Of a DNA stretch of 64,000 nt, positions 29,601 through 37,528 are shown one piece after another. Made by a program: the position numbers and the translations under genes. Origin of the DNA: Flammeovirgaceae bacterium UBA4465 (GTDB lineage Bacteria; Bacteroidota; Bacteroidia; Cytophagales; Cyclobacteriaceae); contig CAJJBF010000009.1 in the NCBI GenBank assembly GCA_905182375.1, positions 293,984 through 357,983 of the forward strand. The letters run 5' to 3'. The notes under the pieces are model-generated. The model was not told the origin of the DNA. It saw only the letters and a list, made by a program, of their open reading frames with translations, and searched no databases. How positions within the stretch are numbered: position 1 is the first letter of the stretch; each line of letters starts with the position of its first letter.

Positions 29601-29773
29601 TTAAACCTACGGATCAACAAGGGGCGGTATATGAAGTTTTGAACCAAAGACTTCAAAAGACCAAAGGAGAGTTTGACGAACTGATAGACCATGATATCGC
29701 TGCATTCAATAAGAAACTCAATGATTTAGACATGCACATTGATATCGAAAAAAAAATGGAAAAAGATAATTAA
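26606..29773 (+). CDS. Sortilin/VPS10-type BNR beta-propeller secreted protein
   Basis: 1055 residues from the ATG at 26606, preceded by a purine-rich AGAGAAG and giving a clean signal peptide (MKFFNSVIFSFLITFQVFSQ). An upstream TTG at 26582 is less likely. The protein carries about ten Asp-box/BNR repeats, such as KTQDGGVKW, RSTNGGKDW, KSTDGGDSW, KTDDGGQSW and KTSDYGTHW, forming one or two large propellers. A beta-rich domain and a helical C-terminus of about 150 residues follow. Databases often call such proteins glycosyl hydrolases, but no catalytic residues are evident. A paralogue lies at 50414. Confidence 0.88.
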   Translation: MKFFNSVIFSFLITFQVFSQALDPKVFESTQFRFIGPEGNRAIAIAGEPGNPMVSYIGAASGGLWKTQDGGVKWAPMTDSLNVSSIGSIAIAPSDPNQVWIGTGETFVIRPAHAMGDGVYRSINAGKSWQHMGLEKTGRIGRVIVHPDRPEIIYVAALGHTYGPQKERGVYRSTNGGKDWEQILFIDQGTGAADLAIDPKDPNTLYAAMWSVNINTWGLNSGGPGGGIYKSTDGGDSWVALATQGLPGGKNRPVGKTAIAVSHSNPNTVYALFEIDSPELWRSDNKGATWRLMNQDHTMNERAPYYTRIVVAPDNPEEIYFLSVRFSKSEDGGKTLMKNPPRGGGDNHDMWIDPLLPARMMVAHDGCASVSLNRGASFQRVVLPIAQMYHVSTDDQIPYYVYGNRQDGWSYRGPSNSQQGYIPVGLWRGVGGCESGFAKPDPFDNNIIWSGCYDGGLERYDLKTGYAREVRVWPEAGYGWTPADLKYRWHWNFPLSFSPHIKHRVYVGSQFVHKTDDGGQSWQVISPDLTLNRKDHQQNSGGIAVDNLMTFDGATLFAIEESPLEAGLIWTGSNDGQIQLSRNGGATWQNMTQNIPNLPPWGTVSSIHPSKYTKGTAYIAIDLHQMGDFGTYLYKTSDYGTHWESIVGNVPQSVHSFAHVLKEDPKKEGMLYLGLDNSLLISIDDGLHWMPLKNNLPPAPIYWLEVQENFDDLVVSTYGRGYYILDDLSALRQFNPDLKESPQVFDPRKSYRLNNKESIKTDGYSFNSGQNPAYGTPINYYLPDTPTEKVLIEIRDGKNQIIRTLKGSNETGVNRIIWDLRYEPTYRPQLRTLPSGRPWVQLNGEGWRPLVTWDLDLWSGQYGPRVVPGKYTAVITIDDASFEKDLVVLKDPLARGSLADVEAQVQFSLALREAMNLAVTMINKIEFIRSELLLLKTSLKKKSDLKQVDQLTGIATQIAGSLYDIHLTGAREDAFRSPMKLYGRLSALASEINSSGIDFKPTDQQGAVYEVLNQRLQKTKGEFDELIDHDIAAFNKKLNDLDMHIDIEKKMEKDN

Positions 29774-29835
29774 TCTTGCCCGAACATAATATTTTACATA
29801 TAATAGGCTGAAATATATCATATCAAGTATTTTAA

Positions 29836-30735
29836 ATGAATAAACCATCAAAAAAAAAGGAACGAAAAAATAAAAACAAATTAACACCTGTTAAGATTAC
29901 CAATTCGGACTTTGATGAAATCAAATCAGCTCAAGATCTTGAAGATTTTTTAAAAGTCAAAGGTGCCCACTTTAAGATACCAGATCCCGAAAAGGATTAC
30001 GAATACCAACTAAAAAAACTCCAAGTCGAATTGGTTAAATTACAGAGTTGGGTAATCAAAAATCAAAAGAGGGTCATTGTGATTTTTGAGGGGCGCGATA
30101 CCTCCGGTAAAGGGGGTGCCATCAAGCGATTCACAGAACATCTGAATCCAAGGGCCATGCGCGTAATTGCCATGCCCAAGCCAACAGAATTAGAAAAAAA
30201 ACAATGGTATTTTCGGAAATACATCCAAGAATTGCCTGAAGCAGGAGAAATTGTCTTTTTTGACCGAAGCTGGTACAATAGGGCCGTAGTAGAGCCTGTC
30301 ATGGAATTTTGCTCCCCCGCAGAATATGATCGATTTATGCGCCAAGTTACTGAGTTTGAGCATATGCTATTTGAAGACGGAATTTCATTAGTTAAATTAT
30401 GGTATTCTATAACCAAAGAAGAACAACTTAAAAGGTTCTCGGAAAGAAAAGACAATCCCTTGAAAAGATGGAAATTTAGCCCCGTAGATGAAATGGGTCA
30501 GCAACTATGGGATAAATATACGTACTATAAAGAGCAGATGTTCAGCAAAACACATACTTCCTTTAGTCCTTGGATCATCGTCAAGACCAATGATAAAAAA
30601 ACCGCCCGCCTCGAAAGTATCAGGTATCTATTGTCCTCCTTTGAATATGACGATAAATTAGAGGCCTCCACTCGGGTATTACCTGATCCCAATGTCATCA
30701 TGAGGTTTCATCAATCATTCCAGCACATTGATTAA
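29836..30735 (+). CDS. ppk2: Polyphosphate kinase 2 (PPK2) family protein, first copy
   Basis: 299 residues. A lysine-rich N-terminal tail of about 20 residues is followed by the PPK2 fold: Walker A EGRDTSGKGGAIKRF at 85-99, Walker B FFDRSWYNRA at 141-150, and the lid module NPLKRWKFSPVDEMGQQLWDKY. PPK2 enzymes move phosphate between polyphosphate and nucleotides. The size fits the class using NDP or GDP, but the class cannot be fixed by eye. The second copy starts 2 bp after its stop, so the two are translationally coupled. Confidence 0.94.
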   Translation: MNKPSKKKERKNKNKLTPVKITNSDFDEIKSAQDLEDFLKVKGAHFKIPDPEKDYEYQLKKLQVELVKLQSWVIKNQKRVIVIFEGRDTSGKGGAIKRFTEHLNPRAMRVIAMPKPTELEKKQWYFRKYIQELPEAGEIVFFDRSWYNRAVVEPVMEFCSPAEYDRFMRQVTEFEHMLFEDGISLVKLWYSITKEEQLKRFSERKDNPLKRWKFSPVDEMGQQLWDKYTYYKEQMFSKTHTSFSPWIIVKTNDKKTARLESIRYLLSSFEYDDKLEASTRVLPDPNVIMRFHQSFQHID

Positions 30736-30736
30736 T

Positions 30737-31519
30737 ATGGAAAAAGCAAATTTCAGCAGTCAAGAGTTAAAACTACTCAGCACTAAAAAAGCATTAAAAA
30801 TGATGCTCAAATCGGGAGATAAGTTCTCCCCCGAAAGGACTTTAAAAACGCTCAAGTATGAAAAAGAACTCGAAAGGCTACAAAATGAGCTCATTGAGTT
30901 ACAAAATTGGGTGATCATACAAAAGCAAAGAGTTTGTATCCTGTTTGAAGGCCGAGATGCCGCAGGCAAAGGCGGTGCCATTAGACGTATTACGCATCAT
31001 TTAAATCCCCGTTTTTATACGGTTAATGCGCTACCTAAGCCCAGTGAAAAAGAAATGGGACAATGGTATTTTCAGCGCTATATCAATAAGCTTCCCAATC
31101 CTTCTGAAATCGTTTTTTTTGATCGAAGTTGGTACAATAGAGCGGTGGTCGAACCCGTCAACGGATTTTGTACAACCCAAGAGTATGAACACTTTTTGAA
31201 TGAAGTGAATGGTTTTGAGGAAATGCTAGTCAATGATGGTATTATTTTAATTAAATTATACATTTCTATTACCAAGGATGAACAGCAATTGAGATTCAAT
31301 GAAATGCAAAGTAATCCTTTGAAACGCTGGAAAGTAACTGCAGTCGATTTAAAAGCACAAGATCTTTGGGATCAATACACCCTTTATAAGCAACGTATGT
31401 TCGAAAAAACAAATACAGAAAAAAATCCTTGGATTATCGTCCAAGCCAATAAAAAAGCCAAGGCACGGAGTCAAATAATCAAAACAATTTTGAGTAAAGT
31501 TCCTTATCAAACCCCATGA
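30737..31519 (+). CDS. ppk2: Polyphosphate kinase 2 (PPK2) family protein, second copy
   Basis: 260 residues from the ATG at 30737, immediately after the TAA of the first copy. It has Walker A EGRDAAGKGGAIRRI at about 71-85, Walker B FFDRSWYNRA near 127-136, and the lid NPLKRWKVTAVDLKAQDLWDQY. It lacks the basic N-terminal tail of copy one. The two differ in the Walker A pair (TS against AA) and lid, so a division of labour (for example AMP and ADP as acceptors) is plausible but inferred. Its stop overlaps the M61 start (ATGA), placing all in one operon. Confidence 0.94.
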   Translation: MEKANFSSQELKLLSTKKALKMMLKSGDKFSPERTLKTLKYEKELERLQNELIELQNWVIIQKQRVCILFEGRDAAGKGGAIRRITHHLNPRFYTVNALPKPSEKEMGQWYFQRYINKLPNPSEIVFFDRSWYNRAVVEPVNGFCTTQEYEHFLNEVNGFEEMLVNDGIILIKLYISITKDEQQLRFNEMQSNPLKRWKVTAVDLKAQDLWDQYTLYKQRMFEKTNTEKNPWIIVQANKKAKARSQIIKTILSKVPYQTP

Positions 31520-33330
31520 AGTTAACATTTATACTAGGGGTGATGCTAGGGTGGCTATTCTATCCCTCCTTGGGTCAAAACATTAAATACAATGTATCCT
31601 TCGAAAAGGTTATTCACCATATAGCCGATATTGAGGTGGTTTTTAAAGACATTGGGAAGGAGCCTCTCGTCACAAGAATGAGCCGCAGCTCCCCAGGTAG
31701 ATATGCTTTACATGAATTTGCCAAAAATGTGTACGATGTCAGTGCTTCAGATCAAAATGGAAATGACCTGAATATTCAAAAAAAAGATCCCTACCAATGG
31801 GAAGTCATTAATCATAAAGGTTACGTAAAGATTCATTATAAATTGTTTGCCAATAGAGGTGATGGTACTTACAGTCAAATTGACGAAACCCATGGCCACT
31901 TAAACAGTCCCGCCACCTTCATGTATGCCCCTGATTTTAAGGCCCGACCACATCAAATCACATTCAATCTACCTCCCGATTTAGATTGGCGTGTGGCGAC
32001 CCAGCTAGAGCATATAGGTGATGGTGTTTATCGTGCCCCCGATCTTGATTACTTGATGGACAGTCCCATAGAACTGAGCAATTATCAACTGAAGGAATTT
32101 GTCTTAAAGCACGATCACAAGAAGTATAAAATTCAATTTGTGCTTCACGGTGAAGCTGATGCTGAGGATTTTAATGATTATTTTGAAAAGGTTCAAAAGA
32201 TCGTTCGCGAAGAAGTTAGGGTCTTTGGCGACCTTCCAGATTTTGATTTTAAGAGATATACTTTTTTAGCTTGCTATGCACCCAATGTAAATGGAGACGG
32301 TATGGAGCATCGCAATTCTACAATATTAACAGAAAGTCAAGACCTTAACTCCAAACCACTCAATCATATTGCTACGGCTGCCCATGAATTTTTTCATTCA
32401 TGGAATGTTGAACGCATACGCCCAAAATCCTTAGAACCTTTCGATTTTGAGGAAGCCAATATGTCAGATGCGCTCTGGTTTGCTGAGGGGTTTACCAATT
32501 ATTATACAAACCTTATTTTATGCCGAACAGGGTTAATCAGTGAAGAAAATTACTTAAAGCGAGTCGAAATAGAACTCAATGCTGTTTGGAATGCGCCTGG
32601 TATAAACCACCGCTCTCCTATCGAAATGAGTTATCAAGCGCCGTTTGTAGATGCCGCACGCAGTGTGGATCCTGTAAACAGGGAAAATACTTTTGTTTCC
32701 TATTATACCTATGGAAGTGTTTTGGGTTTGGCGCTTGATCTTGCGCTTAGAAATATGAACAATGACTTGACTTTGGATGGATATATGCAGCTGATTTGGC
32801 AGAAATATGGTATCCCAACACAGGCTTATGAATTGTCAGATCTAAGAACCACTTTAGCTCAATATGCCGGTGCTTTTTTTGCTGATTTTTTCTTTGAATC
32901 CTTCATTTATAATGCCCAGCAACCCAACTATCAAAAAGGGTTTGAAAATGTCGGCATCTCCTACGAAATCCAAAATTCTACAACTCCTTTTTTTGGAGCA
33001 ATGGTCTCAAACATTGGGGGGAAATTCACCCTAGTTAGTAATCCTTTAGAAGGTACTTCTAGCTATCAAGCTGGGCTTTCCTATGGAGATATTATTCTTG
33101 AAATAGGTGGTGAAAAAATGGGGTCTAAAACCTCCTTTGATGCATTTATTCGCGCACATTACCTCCCCGGACAGGTAACTAACTTAATTATTGAAAGATA
33201 TGGAAAAACCAAATCGGTACCGTTGGAATTTATGCCTTATCCTCAAATAATCCTAAAACTTCTTTCCCATGCACCCGCTAAATCACAATTCCTTCGGCGA
33301 AAATGGTTAGACTCAAAAACATCAAAATGA
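31516..33330 (+). CDS. M61 glycyl-aminopeptidase-like metallopeptidase with PDZ domain
   Basis: 604 residues with a signal peptide (ending SLGQ). An N-terminal beta domain is followed by a gluzincin catalytic domain with HEFFH at 290-294 (AAHEFFHSWNVERIRP) and the third ligand region ALWFAEGFTNYYTNL. A C-terminal PDZ domain is at about 500-590 (SSYQAGLSYGDIILEIGGEKM). The M61 family removes N-terminal residues, with preference for Gly or Ala. It is periplasmic. ATGA overlaps both upstream (PPK2) and downstream (DinB) show tight translational coupling. Confidence 0.94.
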   Translation: MKLTFILGVMLGWLFYPSLGQNIKYNVSFEKVIHHIADIEVVFKDIGKEPLVTRMSRSSPGRYALHEFAKNVYDVSASDQNGNDLNIQKKDPYQWEVINHKGYVKIHYKLFANRGDGTYSQIDETHGHLNSPATFMYAPDFKARPHQITFNLPPDLDWRVATQLEHIGDGVYRAPDLDYLMDSPIELSNYQLKEFVLKHDHKKYKIQFVLHGEADAEDFNDYFEKVQKIVREEVRVFGDLPDFDFKRYTFLACYAPNVNGDGMEHRNSTILTESQDLNSKPLNHIATAAHEFFHSWNVERIRPKSLEPFDFEEANMSDALWFAEGFTNYYTNLILCRTGLISEENYLKRVEIELNAVWNAPGINHRSPIEMSYQAPFVDAARSVDPVNRENTFVSYYTYGSVLGLALDLALRNMNNDLTLDGYMQLIWQKYGIPTQAYELSDLRTTLAQYAGAFFADFFFESFIYNAQQPNYQKGFENVGISYEIQNSTTPFFGAMVSNIGGKFTLVSNPLEGTSSYQAGLSYGDIILEIGGEKMGSKTSFDAFIRAHYLPGQVTNLIIERYGKTKSVPLEFMPYPQIILKLLSHAPAKSQFLRRKWLDSKTSK

Positions 33331-33833
33331 ATCCACTTGCGCTAGAGATAATAAAGACGTCCTGTTGTTATTTCAAAGAAAATAATCTGAAAGTAATCAA
33401 ATGCTTGGATACCTTAGATGAATCTGCTCTATGGCATCGTCCCAATGAAGTCTCAAATGCCATTGGAAATCAGGTATTGCATCTTTGCGGTAATATCCAT
33501 CAATATGTCATTTCCTCATTAGGCAATCAAAAAGATATTAGGAACCGACCTATGGAATTCTCTGAAAGGAATGCCCATTCTAAGAAAGAATTAATTTCTT
33601 TAATCAACCAAACGGTCGCTGCCGCGCTAGACATTATTGCGTCGATTGATGAAACCACCCTCCTAAAGGTTCGCCCCGTTCAAACATACTCCTTTAGCGG
33701 GGTTCAGGTATTGATTCATGCCACTGAACATTTTTCCTACCATACCGGACAAATTGCCTTTTGGACCAAGTATCTTACACATAAAGATCTAGGGTTTTAT
33801 GCCCACCAAGATCTCAATCGAAAAGATCGTTGA
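33327..33833 (+). CDS. DinB-like four-helix bundle protein
   Basis: 168 residues if started at the ATG of 33327, which overlaps the M61 stop as ATGA. A start at 33303 would overlap by 28 bp and is less likely. DinB fold signs are VLHLCGNIHQYVISSLGN near the N-terminus and the C-terminal helix ATEHFSYHTGQIAFWTK, whose histidines would form the metal site. Family members include thiol-dependent transferases (bacillithiol or mycothiol S-transferases) and proteins of unknown role. It closes the PPK2-PPK2-M61-DinB unit. Confidence 0.88.
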   Translation: MNPLALEIIKTSCCYFKENNLKVIKCLDTLDESALWHRPNEVSNAIGNQVLHLCGNIHQYVISSLGNQKDIRNRPMEFSERNAHSKKELISLINQTVAAALDIIASIDETTLLKVRPVQTYSFSGVQVLIHATEHFSYHTGQIAFWTKYLTHKDLGFYAHQDLNRKDR

Positions 33834-34060
33834 GACGCATGAAATCCGTACTCCTCGTCTAGCCATAAGAATCAGTTACCAATGGCTTCCAAAGAAGAAT
33901 GAAGTGCTCTTGATTTATAAATCGACGCATTCAAATTTTAGTAAGCATCAATTGATCATATAAAATTGGTTTATTATCCCAATTATTTCAGAATATGTTT
34001 TTTCTCATCTCAATGCACTTTAAATTGAATGCTTATTGATTTTTTTATTTAAAAAAAACT

Positions 34061-34507
34061 ATGATTACTTGGAATGACGTTATAAAATTTGCCTCAAAAG
34101 GAAATCCAGAGCCCGAACGAAGGGTGGAAAAATCTGATCATGAATGGAAAGATTTGCTCACGGTTGAACAATATAAAATAACCCGACTTAAGGGTACCGA
34201 ACCTGCAGGCACAGGTGCCCTCTGTCATGCCCATGAAGCAGGCGTATATAGCTGTTCATGCTGCGATACTGAATTATTCGATTCCACCATCAAATTTGAA
34301 TCAGGATCAGGATGGCCCAGCTTTACCCAACCTATTGATATAGCCTCAGTAAAATATGTGAAAGACGACTCTTTTGGCATGATTCGTGTAGAAGTTATGT
34401 GTAACGTCTGCGATGGGCATTTAGGTCATGTTTTTCCGGATGGGCCGGAGCCAAGTGGTTTACGGTATTGTATAAATTCTGAGTCTATTAAATTAATTAA
34501 AGATTGA
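34061..34507 (+). CDS. msrB: Peptide-methionine (R)-S-oxide reductase MsrB
   Basis: 148 residues, no signal peptide. The structural zinc cysteines are at 65 and 68 (CSCC) and 114 and 117 (CNVC). The core SGSGWPSF is at 81-88, GHLGHVFPDGP at 119-129, and the catalytic Cys137 is in RYCINS. It reduces methionine-R-sulfoxide in proteins. msrA begins 1 bp after its stop, so R and S epimers are handled by a coupled pair. Confidence 0.97.
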   Translation: MITWNDVIKFASKGNPEPERRVEKSDHEWKDLLTVEQYKITRLKGTEPAGTGALCHAHEAGVYSCSCCDTELFDSTIKFESGSGWPSFTQPIDIASVKYVKDDSFGMIRVEVMCNVCDGHLGHVFPDGPEPSGLRYCINSESIKLIKD

Positions 34508-34508
34508 T

Positions 34509-35042
34509 ATGAGTGCGGAGATCATAACGATAGGTGGGGGCTGTTTTTGGTGTATTGAAGCAATAATGCAGCGCGTCAAAGGGGTTACCAAAGTTGAATC
34601 TGGGTACAGCGGAGGGCTGGCCCCCGGGTATCCCACTTATAGAGAAGTTTGTTCTGGTCTTACTGGTCATGCAGAGGTAGTAAGAGTCACCTTCGAAAAC
34701 GAAGAGATTTCGTTGCGCGATTTACTGACCATTTTTATGACCTTACATGATCCTACTCAATTGAATGGGCAAGGTGCTGACCTGGGCACACAATATAGAT
34801 CAGTTATCTATTATCAATCCGATGATCAGCGCGCTACCGCTGATGCTGTTTTTATTGAATTAAAAGATTATTTCGATGCTCCCCTCGTTACCGAAATATC
34901 CCCTGCCCTACCTTTCTATTTGGCAGAAGCAGATCACCATGACTATTACAATCAAAATAGCCAAGCGGGTTATTGCAGAGCCGTCATTCAACCTAAATTA
35001 ACTAAACTCCGAAGCAAGTATGTAGATAGATTCGTAGAATGA
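34509..35042 (+). CDS. msrA: Peptide-methionine (S)-S-oxide reductase MsrA
   Basis: 177 residues with GGGCFWC at 9-15 (catalytic Cys12), GYSGG, and the conserved YRSVIYY and DHHDYYN regions. It has no signal peptide and is cytoplasmic. It is translationally coupled to msrB upstream, and its stop overlaps the start of a TonB-dependent receptor (ATGA at 35039). This is an uncommon partner for Msr genes. Confidence 0.97.
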   Translation: MSAEIITIGGGCFWCIEAIMQRVKGVTKVESGYSGGLAPGYPTYREVCSGLTGHAEVVRVTFENEEISLRDLLTIFMTLHDPTQLNGQGADLGTQYRSVIYYQSDDQRATADAVFIELKDYFDAPLVTEISPALPFYLAEADHHDYYNQNSQAGYCRAVIQPKLTKLRSKYVDRFVE

Positions 35043-37471
35043 ATAAAGTAGTCACTTTAATTGTTTTGGGCATCCTACTTTCCACATCCCTCGAGGCCCA
35101 AATATTAACCGTTAAAGACTTGGCCAATGCCCGTCCGATTACTGAAGTTGCCATTGAAAGCGCCCTTTCATTGATTATAAAAACGGATACTGCGGGAAAA
35201 GCCGATATAGGTGCATTTAAACAAGAGGACGAAATTTGGTTCATTCACCCCAATTATATGGTTCGCCGATTCAGTTATGCAAAATTGGTTGAGATGAACT
35301 TTATCGTAACCCTAGCCGAAAACTCTTATTCGCTGGGAGAAATTGTCGTTTCAGCCAATAAGTTCAACGAAAAACTGAGTGAAGTCGGACAATCCATCCG
35401 AGTGGTAAATGCAAAAGAAATCTCTTTTTTAAACCAACAAACGACACCTGATCTCTTACAAAGCTCAGGAAATGTATTTGTACAAAAAAGTCAAATGGGT
35501 GGGGGAAGTCCCGTCATCAGAGGGTTTGAAACCAATAAAGTTTTGATGGTTGTTGATGGGGTTCGCATGAACAATGCCATCTATAGGGGTGGACACCTTC
35601 AAAATTCATTGACCTTAGATAATAACGTCCTAGAAAGATTGGAAATTATTTTAGGCCCTGGTTCAGTCATCTATGGTAGTGATGCGCTCGGTGGAGTCAT
35701 GCATTTTTACAGTAAGAATCCCAAGCTATCTGACAATGATACTTTGGAGATCCAGACGCAGCTCCTTGCCCGGTATGCAAGTGCCAATAGTGAGAAAACT
35801 ACCCATTTGGATTTCAACTTTGGATTGAAAAAATTCGCTGCTCTCAGCAGTCTCTCTTTCTCTGATTTTAGTGATTTAAGGCAAGGGGGACGTCGCGACC
35901 CACAATATCCTGATTTTGGTAAGCGATTGTTTTATGTAGACAGAATCAATGACGCAGATGTCGTCTTGCAAAACTCAAATCCAAATATTCAAAAACAATC
36001 AGGCTATAAACAATATAATTTCCTACAAAAAATTCTTTATCGGCAAAATGATGTGGTGAATCATGTCCTGAACTTTCAGTATTCTACTTCTTCAGATATT
36101 CCAAGATATGATCGGCTGACACAAATAAAAAATGATGCACCTCAATATGCGGAATGGTTCTATGGCCCACAAGAAAGATTCTTCAGCTCCTATCAATTAG
36201 ACCTCACGCAGAATCAAAAGTGGTTTGATCAAGCAAAAATTATTTTAGGATATCAATTCATTGAAGAAAGTCGACATACCCGATCCTTTAATAATTCCTT
36301 TTTGAAAAATAGAAATGAGCAACTCAATATTTACACACTCAACGCTGACTTCGATAAAAAGAAATTGAAAAATACTTTCAGATATGGATTTGATTTTTGG
36401 CATAATAAAGTGCGTTCTACCGCCCATCAACAAAATATTATAACCCTTGATCAGATCCCTTTAGATACCCGCTATCCTGATGGAGGGTCAATTATGGAGA
36501 GCTATGCTTTCTACTTTACCCATTCCTACAAATTAAATGATCAATGGATCTTGAATGAGGGACTGCGTATCAACTATATTGGACTGGAAGCTAATTTCGA
36601 TGACAAAACTTTTTTTCCTTTTGACTTTGATCAGGTAACTCAAGCCCATACCGCCCTCAATGGGAATTTAAGCTTGGTTTATAATTCGAAAAATAATTGG
36701 CGGGTCATGCTCGCTGGATCTTCCGGATTTAGAGCCCCAAATATCGATGATCTCAGTAAAGTATTCGATTCATCTCCCGGAAATGTTGTTGTTCCCAATC
36801 CTGAGCTAGCCCCAGAATATACCTACAATCTGGAGCTTGGTATTTCTAAACGATGGTTAGGGAAAATCCATTTGGGTTTAAATACTTATTACACTTGGTA
36901 TCAAAATGCCATTACCATGCAAGAAATAACCGTTGCAAACAATAAGAGCAGCGCATTCGAATCTTTAGTCCTATATGATGAGGTACTCAGTGAGACGTAT
37001 CATAATGCCAACGTCAAAAAAGCCTTTATTTATGGATTCAGTGGATTATTAAATATTGACCTTACCCCTGATCTGAAATTTAGTAATTCCATGACCTACA
37101 CGTATGGCCAAATACTCAATAACCCAGGGCGCTCACCCTTGGATCATATCTCACCCCTATTTGGGCGATCCAGTATTGATTTGCAAATTAAAAAAATAAA
37201 AACCTCCTTTTTCATAGTCTTTAATGGTGATAAAAAATCTAAAGATTATAACCTTTCCGGTGAAGATAATGAATTGTTTTCAGTAGATCCAATTAATGGA
37301 TTTATGCCTAAATGGATGACTTTAAATTTAAATACTTCCTACTCATTCAGCGAAAAAATACAATTTCAACTGAGCTTTAATAATATCTTAGATACAAACT
37401 ACCGTCAATTTGCTTCCAACATCAGTGCAGGAGGTAGGAATATTTCTTTGACCCTTAGAGGTTCCTTTTAA
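35039..37471 (+). CDS. TonB-dependent outer-membrane receptor, haem/haemoglobin type
   Basis: 810 residues with a signal peptide (VLGILLSTSLEAQ). There is a short N-terminal domain and then a plug domain with GGGSPVIRGFETNKVLMVVD and GPGSVIYGSDALGG, close to the haemoglobin/transferrin/lactoferrin receptor group. The beta barrel contains FRAPNIDDLSKVFDSSPGN (the NPEL-FRAP motif region) and ends in an aromatic C-terminus (ISLTLRGSF). It likely imports haem or an iron complex. The ATGA overlap with msrA suggests iron uptake joined to repair of oxidised methionine. Confidence 0.9.
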   Translation: MNKVVTLIVLGILLSTSLEAQILTVKDLANARPITEVAIESALSLIIKTDTAGKADIGAFKQEDEIWFIHPNYMVRRFSYAKLVEMNFIVTLAENSYSLGEIVVSANKFNEKLSEVGQSIRVVNAKEISFLNQQTTPDLLQSSGNVFVQKSQMGGGSPVIRGFETNKVLMVVDGVRMNNAIYRGGHLQNSLTLDNNVLERLEIILGPGSVIYGSDALGGVMHFYSKNPKLSDNDTLEIQTQLLARYASANSEKTTHLDFNFGLKKFAALSSLSFSDFSDLRQGGRRDPQYPDFGKRLFYVDRINDADVVLQNSNPNIQKQSGYKQYNFLQKILYRQNDVVNHVLNFQYSTSSDIPRYDRLTQIKNDAPQYAEWFYGPQERFFSSYQLDLTQNQKWFDQAKIILGYQFIEESRHTRSFNNSFLKNRNEQLNIYTLNADFDKKKLKNTFRYGFDFWHNKVRSTAHQQNIITLDQIPLDTRYPDGGSIMESYAFYFTHSYKLNDQWILNEGLRINYIGLEANFDDKTFFPFDFDQVTQAHTALNGNLSLVYNSKNNWRVMLAGSSGFRAPNIDDLSKVFDSSPGNVVVPNPELAPEYTYNLELGISKRWLGKIHLGLNTYYTWYQNAITMQEITVANNKSSAFESLVLYDEVLSETYHNANVKKAFIYGFSGLLNIDLTPDLKFSNSMTYTYGQILNNPGRSPLDHISPLFGRSSIDLQIKKIKTSFFIVFNGDKKSKDYNLSGEDNELFSVDPINGFMPKWMTLNLNTSYSFSEKIQFQLSFNNILDTNYRQFASNISAGGRNISLTLRGSF

Positions 37472-37528
37472 AATAGAAAAGAAAGACTCTAATAGGGACT
37501 TCGGCTGCTATATCAGTTAGCAAAACCC

